The notes below the pieces were generated by a model, which was not told the origin of the DNA, did not search any database, and saw nothing but the letters and a program-made list of their open reading frames with translations. From 66-474 sp051954935 (GTDB taxonomy: Bacteria > Pseudomonadota > Gammaproteobacteria > Xanthomonadales > Rhodanobacteraceae), in assembly GCA_051954935.1 (NCBI GenBank), contig JBQCHG010000017.1, positions 1 through 64,000 of the forward strand: 64,000 nt of DNA, given 5' to 3'. Every line of letters starts with the position of its first letter. Positions within the stretch are counted from its first letter, which is position 1. This document shows positions 58,080-64,000 of the stretch, one piece after another. The translations under genes and the position numbers were made by a program.

Positions 58080-59093
58080 CTATGGCGCGCGTACCCGCTC
58101 CACCAGCGCATCCGCGAATGTTTCCGTGCTGCCATTGCCGCCCAGATCCGGCGTGACGCGATCGTGCGCGGCAAGGGTGGTGCGGATCGCCTCGCGCACA
58201 CGGGTGCCGTGTTCGACCATGCCAACGTGATCGAGCATGTCCGCGGCCGCCAGCAACAACGCGCACGGATTCGCGACGTGCTTGCCGGCGATGTCCGGCG
58301 CCGAACCGTGGACCGCCTCGAAGATCGCCGCGGCCGAACCGATGTTGGCGCCCGGCGCCAGGCCCAGCCCGCCAACAAGGCCGGCGCACAGGTCGGAAAG
58401 GATGTCGCCGAACAGGTTGGTGGTGACGATCACGTCGAACTGCCACGGATTCATCACCAGCTGCATGCAGGTGTTGTCCACGATCATGTCGTTGAAGCCG
58501 ATCTGCGGATACTCCCTGGCCACCTCGCGCGCCACGTCGAGAAACAGGCCCGAACTGGTCTTCAGGATGTTGGCCTTGTGCACCGCGGTGACTTTCTTGC
58601 GCCCGCGCTTCACGGCCAGCTCGAAGGCATAGCGGACAATGCGCTCGGCGCCCCGTCGGGTGTTGCGCACGATGGACTGCGCGGTCTGGCCGTCGGCCGA
58701 AAGCGTCTGGCCTTCGGAAAGGTATGCGCCCTCGGTGTTCTCGCGCACGGTGATGATGTCGATGTTGTCGTAATGTGCCTTGGTGCCCGGCAGCGTCAAC
58801 GCGGGGCGCACGTTAGCGTACAGATCGAAGCGCTTGCGCAACTCGACGTTGAGCGAGGAAAAGCCCTTGCCGACGGGCGTGGTCAACGGACCTTTCAGCG
58901 CGACGCGGTGTTTGGCGATGGAATCCAGCGTGGCCTGCGGCAGCAGTTCGCCGTGCTTGTCCAGCGCGGCCATGCCGGCGTCCACGAATTCGTAGGCAAG
59001 CCCCGCGTCGAGCGCATCCAGCACGCGCAGGGTGGCGGTCATGATCTCCGGGCCGATGCCGTCGCCGCGGATCACCGCGATGCTAGTGGTCAT
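58080..59093 (-). CDS. NAD-dependent isocitrate dehydrogenase
   Basis: 337 residues of the IDH/IPMDH family. IAVIRGDGIGPEIM opens it. GFSSLNVELRKRFDLYANVR has the Ser-x-x-Asn pattern that binds isocitrate; isopropylmalate enzymes differ there. TVRENTEGAYLS, DNTCMQLVMNPWQFDVIVT and HGSAPDIAGKHVANPCALLL follow. The residues after the HGSAPDIAGK loop lack the lysine/tyrosine signature of NADP enzymes, so NAD is favoured. This shorter NAD type is characteristic of Xanthomonadales. The start is the ATG of MTTSIAV. Confidence 0.88.
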   Translation of the reverse strand: MTTSIAVIRGDGIGPEIMTATLRVLDALDAGLAYEFVDAGMAALDKHGELLPQATLDSIAKHRVALKGPLTTPVGKGFSSLNVELRKRFDLYANVRPALTLPGTKAHYDNIDIITVRENTEGAYLSEGQTLSADGQTAQSIVRNTRRGAERIVRYAFELAVKRGRKKVTAVHKANILKTSSGLFLDVAREVAREYPQIGFNDMIVDNTCMQLVMNPWQFDVIVTTNLFGDILSDLCAGLVGGLGLAPGANIGSAAAIFEAVHGSAPDIAGKHVANPCALLLAAADMLDHVGMVEHGTRVREAIRTTLAAHDRVTPDLGGNGSTETFADALVERVRAP

Positions 59094-59192
59094 GCGAAAA
59101 CTCCTGTGGCGCGATGGAAGCCGCGCAGGCAAACATGCAATTATCGGCGATCACCACGTTTCACGCCAGCTTGGGCAGCTCGGCAGAAGGGT

Positions 59193-59564
59193 TCAGGCCG
59201 GCGTACCGGCAGCTTCGAGCTGGTCGAGGAAATCCACCGCGCGCCGCAGGTGCGGAATCACGATCGAGCCACCCACCACCAGCCCCACCGAGAACGCCTC
59301 GAAGAACTCGTCGCGGTTTACGCCCGCTTCGCGGCACTGGGCGACGTGGTAGCTGATGCAGTCGTCGCAACGCAGCACCAGTGAAGCCACCAGCCCCAGC
59401 AGCTCCTTGGTTTTTTCGTTCAGCACACCCGGCTTGTAGGTCTGCGTGTCCAGCGCGAAGAACCGGCGCACCACCTGGTTGTCGTGCTCCAGGATCCGTT
59501 CGTTCATGCGCTGACGGAAGGCCGTGAACTCGGCCAGACGATCCTTCTTTTCATCCATGCTCAT
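59193..59564 (-). CDS. Carboxymuconolactone decarboxylase / AhpD-like protein
   Basis: 123 residues. LVLRCDDCISYHVAQCREAG contains the CxxC plus His active site of AhpD-type peroxidase reductants within the CMD fold, and EAFSVGLVVGGSIVIPHLRR follows. It overlaps grxC by four bases (ATGA), so the two are made together, which suggests a thiol-disulfide role rather than aromatic catabolism. Substrate unknown. Confidence 0.85.
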   Translation of the reverse strand: MSMDEKKDRLAEFTAFRQRMNERILEHDNQVVRRFFALDTQTYKPGVLNEKTKELLGLVASLVLRCDDCISYHVAQCREAGVNRDEFFEAFSVGLVVGGSIVIPHLRRAVDFLDQLEAAGTPA

Positions 59565-59824
59565 GCCGCATCCCCCAGCAGCCGCGCCAGTGTGCCGTCG
59601 TGCTCGGCTTTCGCCAGATCGTCGAAACCGCCCACGTGGGCGCCGTTGATGAAGATTTGCGGCACCGTGCGACGGCCCCCGCTGCGCTCGAGCATCGCAC
59701 CGCGTGCGGCCGGGTCGGTGTCGATGCGGATTTCGCGCCAACTCAATCCCTTGGCTTTCAGCAGGTTCTTGGCGGCGACGCAATAGGGGCAGATCGCGGT
59801 GGAGTAGATTTCGATGTCGGCCAT
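59561..59824 (-). CDS. grxC: Glutaredoxin 3-type
   Basis: 87 residues. MADIEIYSTAICPYCVAAKN with CPYC active site, GGRRTVPQIFINGAHVGGFD with the cis-Pro and GG glutathione-binding motif. The start is the ATG before ADIEIYS; longer readings enter repeat-containing spacer. Confidence 0.96.
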   Translation of the reverse strand: MADIEIYSTAICPYCVAAKNLLKAKGLSWREIRIDTDPAARGAMLERSGGRRTVPQIFINGAHVGGFDDLAKAEHDGTLARLLGDAA

Positions 59825-59952
59825 GCAAGTTCGAGCGGGCTGTTGTTTGACAGTACGGCCAAGGAGCGCCATCCATGACTGAAGAGCTCCGTGGCCGCTC
59901 GTAGTCTAGCTGGTAGGAAAATATCCAATCTGGTGCGACGTTGATTCGAGCG

Positions 59953-59970
59953 GCGATCATGGACGATCGC
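59953..59970 (+). repeat. CANGGAYG hairpin upstream of bepA
   Basis: GCGAT-CATGGACG-ATCGC in the 255-bp grxC-bepA divergent spacer. Degenerate relatives (CATGGATG and CCACGGAG in minus orientation) lie at about 59865-59900 on the other side. The rest of the spacer holds no recognised gene. Confidence 0.75.
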
Positions 59971-60079
59971 ACGAACACCAACGCTGAACGCGCGGCGCGC
60001 AGCACTGTCGGCGGAACCGATACCGCGCTAAGTTGTCGAAGGTCGAGCGGTTTCCCACCGCTGTGGTTCACTTGATCCC

Positions 60080-61735
60080 ATGCGCACGCGATTGCTGTTT
60101 CCCGCCCTCACCTGCCTTGCGCTGGCCCTGCCCGCGGCCGCCCAGCAAGACGTGAACCTGCCCAATCTCGGCAGTTCAGCGGCCGGGCTGATCTCTCCGC
60201 AGGAGGAGACAGCCTATGGCGAGAGCATGTTGCGCGAACTGCGCTCGATGAACCAGGTGCTGGACGACCCGCAGGTGGATGCCTACATGCGCTCGCTGGG
60301 CTATCGGCTGGTCGCAGCCAGCGCCGATCCCGGTCAGCACTACACCTTCACCGTGCTCCGCGACCCGGACATCAATGCCTTCGCCGCGCCGGGCGGCTAC
60401 ATCTTCGTCAACTCCGGCCTGATCGCCACGACCGCGAACGAGAGCGAACTGGCGGCGGTGATCGCGCACGAGCTGGCGCACATCAGCCAGCACCATCTCG
60501 AGCGCGCCTTCGAGGATGCGAAGAAGAAGGCGCCGCTCTACGCGCTGGCCACCCTGGGCATGCTGATTGCGGCAGGCGGTTCCAGCCAGAGCGCGGGCCC
60601 GGGCATCCTCACCGCCGGCATGGGCCTGATGCAGCAGGAGCAGATCGATTTCACACGCAAGGACGAGGCGGAAGCCGATCGCGTCGGCATCGGCACGTTG
60701 GCGAAAGCCGGTTTCGATCCGGACGCCATGGCCGATTTCTTCAACCGGATGGCGCGCACGCTCAGGCCCGGCGGCGGCGATGGCGGCGACTACTCCGGCG
60801 ATGCGCCGCCGTTCCTGCAAACCCATCCTGTCACCAGCGAGCGCATCGCCGAAGCCAAGGCGCGCGCGCACGTGATCGAGGAGCAGAGCCGCAACGTGCC
60901 GCAACTTGCATCCGCCGCGTCGGTGGACAATCTCTCGCTGCTTCCGTTCGTCAAGAACCCCGGGGCGCTGCTGAATGCACCGCGCATGGAAGAAAATAGC
61001 GAATACCCGCTGATCCGCGAACGCGTGCGCGTGCTCTCCGCGCAGGATTTCAACGACATGGTCGCCTATTACGCGCGCAACCTGGCGCGCGGCGGCGACT
61101 TCGTCACCCCCGCACACCGCTACGGCTACGCACTGGCGCTGCAGCGCGCCGGTCACGCGCAGAAAGCGGTGGATATCCTCACCGGGCTGCTCGCGGCCAA
61201 TCCCGGCAGCAGCACGTTGCAATTGGGACTTGCCGATGCCGATCTCGCGGCCGGACATCGCGCCGAAGCGCTGCAACGCTACGCCAGCTTGAGCGCGCAA
61301 TCCCCACGCAATCCGGCGATCGCGCTGGGTTATGCGCAGGCGTTGCTCGCGGACGGCAAGCCCGCCAGCGCGAAGCTCGCGCAGGAACAATTGAAGCCGC
61401 TGCTCAACGACGATTCGGAACCCGAGTTGTATCGCACCTACGGCCACGCCTCGCATCTCGCGGGTGACGATATCCGTGCCGGCGAAGCCTATGCGGATGC
61501 CACCTTCCTCTCGGGCCGTCCGCAGGATGCGCTCGGGCAGTTGCAGCGCCTGTCGGAACGCAAGGACCTGGACTACTACTCGCGCGCGCGAATCGAAGCC
61601 ACCATCGCGCTGATCACGCCGATCGCGCTGGAGATGCAGCGGCGCAACCTGCCGCAGGCCGGCGACCAGCCGGACAGCGGCAGCAGCCAGCTGGGCTTCC
61701 ACGCCTGCGGCGGGAGTTCGTGTCAGCAGTTCTGA
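60080..61735 (+). CDS. bepA: Periplasmic M48 metalloprotease with TPR domain (BepA family)
   Basis: 551 residues. Signal peptide (LFPALTCLALALPAAAQ), M48 zinc site AVIAHELAHISQHHLERAF (HExxH) with third ligand in KDEAEADRVG, then a C-terminal TPR superhelix with repeats such as RYGYALALQRAGHAQKAVDI. BepA degrades or chaperones outer-membrane proteins, notably LptD. Two cysteines end the protein (FHACGGSSCQQF). Confidence 0.93.
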   Translation: MRTRLLFPALTCLALALPAAAQQDVNLPNLGSSAAGLISPQEETAYGESMLRELRSMNQVLDDPQVDAYMRSLGYRLVAASADPGQHYTFTVLRDPDINAFAAPGGYIFVNSGLIATTANESELAAVIAHELAHISQHHLERAFEDAKKKAPLYALATLGMLIAAGGSSQSAGPGILTAGMGLMQQEQIDFTRKDEAEADRVGIGTLAKAGFDPDAMADFFNRMARTLRPGGGDGGDYSGDAPPFLQTHPVTSERIAEAKARAHVIEEQSRNVPQLASAASVDNLSLLPFVKNPGALLNAPRMEENSEYPLIRERVRVLSAQDFNDMVAYYARNLARGGDFVTPAHRYGYALALQRAGHAQKAVDILTGLLAANPGSSTLQLGLADADLAAGHRAEALQRYASLSAQSPRNPAIALGYAQALLADGKPASAKLAQEQLKPLLNDDSEPELYRTYGHASHLAGDDIRAGEAYADATFLSGRPQDALGQLQRLSERKDLDYYSRARIEATIALITPIALEMQRRNLPQAGDQPDSGSSQLGFHACGGSSCQQF

Positions 61736-61742
61736 TTCCAGT

Positions 61743-61790
61743 GCGGTCAGGGATGACCGCTTTTTGACTCTGGCGGTCAAGGATGATCGC
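61743..61790 (+). repeat. Tandem CANGGAYG hairpins between bepA and phoB
   Basis: GCGGT-CAGGGATG-ACCGC followed by TTTTTGACTC, then GCGGT-CAAGGATG-ATCGC; the units start 30 bases apart. In the second a C-to-T change keeps pairing through G-U. Both are in sense orientation with the flanking genes, starting 7 bp after the bepA stop. Confidence 0.8.
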
Positions 61791-61808
61791 GACCCGTCCG
61801 GGCTTCAA

Positions 61809-61826
61809 TTGTCATAGCGCTGTAAC
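61809..61826 (+). promoter_or_regulatory. Candidate PHO box upstream of phoB
   Basis: TTGTCAT, a 4-bp spacer AGCG, then CTGTAAC: two direct 7-mers in 11-bp register, matching CTGTCAT at 6/7 and 5/7. It lies 46 bp before the phoB ATG, consistent with autoregulation. Confidence 0.65.
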
Positions 61827-61871
61827 ATGCGCCCGCTGGAATGACAGTGTGATGGCAACCCGGCGGAACGC

Positions 61872-62561
61872 ATGCGCAAACGCATCCTGATCGTCGAGGA
61901 CGAGGCCTCGATCCGCGACATGGTCGCATTCGCGCTGCGTCGCGCGGACATGGAGCCGCTGCACGCGGCCGATGCGCGTGCGGCCCAGCACGCGATCGCC
62001 GAGCAGATTCCCGACCTGATCCTGCTGGACTGGATGCTGCCCGGCACCTCCGGACTGGAACTCGCGCGCCGCCTCCGCCGCGAGGAAGCGACCCGCGAAA
62101 TACCGATCATCATGCTGACTGCGCGCGGCGAGGAAATCGACCGCGTCAACGGGCTGGAAGCGGGCGTGGACGATTACGTGGTGAAGCCGTTCTCCACCCG
62201 CGAACTGCTGGCGCGGATCCGCGCGGTGCTGCGCCGTACGCAGGGCGACGATGGCAGCGGTACCATCGAGATCGGTGCGCTGCGCGTGGACGGCCCGGCA
62301 CATCGCGTGTACGCCAACGATGAGCCGGTGCAGATCGGCCCGACCGAATACCGCCTGCTGCATTTCTTCGTGACCCACCCGGAGCGCGTGTATTCGCGCG
62401 CGCAGCTGCTCGACCATGTCTGGGGCGGCAGCGTGTACGTGGAAGAGCGCACGGTGGACGTGCACATCCGTCGCTTGCGGCAGACGCTGGAGCCGCACGG
62501 CCTGGACGGAATGGTGCAGACCGTGCGCGGCACGGGCTACCGCTTTTCGGCCAGCGAGTAG
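61872..62561 (+). CDS. phoB: Phosphate regulon response regulator PhoB
   Basis: 229 residues. Receiver domain with acidic pocket ILIVEDEASIRD, phospho-acceptor Asp53 (LILLDWMLPGTSGLEL) and Lys in VDDYVVKPFSTRELLARI. The OmpR-type winged helix has PTEYRLLHFFVTHPERVYSR and VDVHIRRLRQTLEPHGLD. Same length and layout as E. coli PhoB. phoR follows 8 bp later. Confidence 0.95.
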   Translation: MRKRILIVEDEASIRDMVAFALRRADMEPLHAADARAAQHAIAEQIPDLILLDWMLPGTSGLELARRLRREEATREIPIIMLTARGEEIDRVNGLEAGVDDYVVKPFSTRELLARIRAVLRRTQGDDGSGTIEIGALRVDGPAHRVYANDEPVQIGPTEYRLLHFFVTHPERVYSRAQLLDHVWGGSVYVEERTVDVHIRRLRQTLEPHGLDGMVQTVRGTGYRFSASE

Positions 62562-62569
62562 TCGCGCCG

Positions 62570-63622
62570 ATGGCCCGAAGCCCCGATCTTCCCCGCGCAC
62601 GCCGGCTGGCGCGGCAGTTGCGCGCGTTGCGCGGCGCCGCCGGCATGCTCCCCGACGCGCTGGTGCTGCTCGACGCCCAAGGATGCATGCTCTGGAGCAA
62701 CCATGCGGCCCAGCGGCTGCTTGGTCTCGACCGCGGCGATCGCGGAGCGCATCTGAGCGAACGCCTGGGTTCGGCAATGGTCACGGCCTGGCTCGCTTCC
62801 GGCGGTCGCGAGGAACTGGACGAGGTGCCCGCGACGAATGCGCCCGATATCCATCTCTCGTTCTCGCTGATCCCGCTGTCCGACGGCCAACGCCTGCTGC
62901 TGGCGCGCGACATCAGCGCGCTGCTGCATCTGGAACAGGTGCGCCGCGACTTCGTCGCCAACGTCTCGCACGAATTGCGCACCCCGCTCACCGTCATCCA
63001 CGGGTACCTCGAGCTGATCGAGCCCGAGGACGTGCCCCCGCTGGCGCCGATCCTCGGCGAATTGCGCGCGCAATCCAAGCGCATGGGCCAGATCGTCGAG
63101 GACCTGCTCACGTTGTCGCGCCTTGAGACGCAGCAGCGCCTGAGCGAAGAGGAGGTCGAGATCGCGCCGCTATTTGCGACGCTCGGCAAGGAGGCCGAAG
63201 CGCTGAGCCAGGGTCGCCACGCGATCGCACTGGAAAATGCCGCACGTTGCAACCTGCTCGGCTCGCCGCGTGATCTGCACAGCGCGTTCTCCAACCTGGT
63301 CAGCAACGCGGTGCGCTACACGCCAGCGGGCGGCCGCATCGAAATCCGCTGGCAACGAGATCGCAACGGCGGCGCGCGCTTCAGCGTGACGGACACGGGC
63401 TACGGCATTCCCGCGCAACACATCCCGCGCCTGACCGAGCGCTTCTATCGCGTTTCCTCCAGCCGCTCGCGCGAAACCGGCGGCACGGGCCTCGGCCTGT
63501 CCATCGTCAAGCACGTGCTGGCATTGCACCAGGCGCGGCTGGAAGTGGCCAGCGAACCGGGCAAGGGCTCGACCTTCGCCTGCGTGTTCGGGAAGGAACG
63601 CGTGCTGCCGCTCGCCGAATAG
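62570..63622 (+). CDS. phoR: Phosphate sensor kinase PhoR lacking membrane segments
   Basis: 350 residues. A PAS-like region (LPDALVLLDAQGCMLWSNHA) leads to the H-box FVANVSHELRTPLTVIHGYL (His134), then N-box SNLVSNAVRYTPAGG, G1 DTGYGIP, F-box ERFYRV and G2 GTGLGLSIVKH. E. coli PhoR is 431 residues and has two membrane helices plus a charged region before the segment equivalent to residue 15 here. This protein has none, and the phoB stop leaves no room for them, so the kinase is predicted cytosolic unless recruited by PstABC/PhoU. Confidence 0.93.
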   Translation: MARSPDLPRARRLARQLRALRGAAGMLPDALVLLDAQGCMLWSNHAAQRLLGLDRGDRGAHLSERLGSAMVTAWLASGGREELDEVPATNAPDIHLSFSLIPLSDGQRLLLARDISALLHLEQVRRDFVANVSHELRTPLTVIHGYLELIEPEDVPPLAPILGELRAQSKRMGQIVEDLLTLSRLETQQRLSEEEVEIAPLFATLGKEAEALSQGRHAIALENAARCNLLGSPRDLHSAFSNLVSNAVRYTPAGGRIEIRWQRDRNGGARFSVTDTGYGIPAQHIPRLTERFYRVSSSRSRETGGTGLGLSIVKHVLALHQARLEVASEPGKGSTFACVFGKERVLPLAE

Positions 63623-63688
63623 CGAACCTTCTGCACGATTCAGCCGTGCTGCGTATCATTGGCACGCCTTTCCGCTGTTCCGGACGCC

Positions 63689-64000
63689 ATGAAACGAACC
63701 CTCCTGCGCTTCTGTGCTGCCGCCCTGCTCTTGTCGTCGCTCGCGTTCGCCGCTTCCGCCGCGCCGCCGGTGCCCGCTTCGACCGCCGCGACGCCCGCGG
63801 TCGTGCATCCGCAGGTGAAGCTGCACACCTCGATGGGCGACATCACCATCGAACTGTTTCCGGACAAGGCGCCGCGCACGGTCGCCAATTTCCTGCAGTA
63901 CGTGAAGGACAGCTTCTACGATGGCACCGTGTTCCATCGCGTGATTCCCGGCTTCCTGGTGCAGGGCGGTCTCTACACGCGGCAGTTGACGCCCAAGCGC
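63689..64000 (+). CDS. Periplasmic cyclophilin-type peptidyl-prolyl isomerase, N-terminal 104 residues
   Basis: Signal peptide (FCAAALLLSSLAFAASA) followed by an Ala/Pro/Thr linker and a cyclophilin domain: VKLHTSMGDITIELFPDKAP, TVANFLQYVKDSFYDGTVFH and RVIPGFLVQGG with the catalytic Arg and Phe. Resembles PpiA. The gene continues past the window end. Confidence 0.9.
   Translation, partial: MKRTLLRFCAAALLLSSLAFAASAAPPVPASTAATPAVVHPQVKLHTSMGDITIELFPDKAPRTVANFLQYVKDSFYDGTVFHRVIPGFLVQGGLYTRQLTPKR

Overview
The window is a high-G+C gammaproteobacterial chromosome segment, most likely from the Xanthomonadales (Rhodanobacteraceae/Xanthomonadaceae type). The pointers are a methionine synthase split into two overlapping genes, an NAD-type isocitrate dehydrogenase, and E. 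coli-like housekeeping blocks (queG / nnrD-tsaE-amiC-mutL; bamC-dapA / gcvR-bcp; ispH-lspA-ileS-ribF-murJ / rpsT; obgE-rpmA-rplU; phoB-phoR). This placement rests on gene content and order, not on a database search. No prophage, transposase, integrase or CRISPR array is visible.

Layout. 1-4.9 kb: two acyl-CoA dehydrogenases, an outer-membrane-type protein, a 5'-nucleotidase and a secreted esterase. 4.9-9.8 kb: a fused ArsR repressor/SAM methyltransferase beside the split metH. 10.2-10.4 kb: tRNA-Val with a duplicated 3' half. 10.4-20.1 kb: a minor-pilin operon pilV-W-X-Y1-E, a DUF4124 gene and fimT, with tRNA-Thr upstream. 20.3-27.7 kb: ispH-lspA-ileS-ribF-murJ. 27.7-33.7 kb: rpsT, obgE, rpmA, rplU, uvrA and a thioesterase. 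33.8-39.8 kb: DUF4139, enoyl-CoA isomerase, rhodanese, Nudix, DUF1289, FKBP and DUF1684 proteins. 39.8-46.8 kb: mutL, amiC, tsaE, nnrD and divergent queG. 46.9-51.2 kb: panD, panC, panB, folK, pcnB. 51.2-59.8 kb: tRNA-Glu, fdxA, bamC, dapA, gcvR, bcp, phoH, thiD, lpxO, NAD-IDH, a CMD-family protein and grxC. 60-64 kb: bepA, phoBR and the start of a cyclophilin gene.

The genes are ordinary; the unusual material lies between them. The spacers carry a dispersed family of small hairpins whose loop is fixed (CANGGAYG) while the stem sequences differ but stay complementary. This resembles CsrA/RsmA binding sites. They also carry a 111-bp imperfect palindrome in three copies with fixed orientation, a 269-bp nested inverted-repeat element touching the mutL start, two REP-like palindromes, and a tRNA 3'-half duplication. 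Four genes (arsR-type regulator, ribF, nnrD, queG) have a -10 hexamer exactly 6 nt before an ATG, which suggests leaderless mRNAs. PhoR lacks its usual membrane segments.
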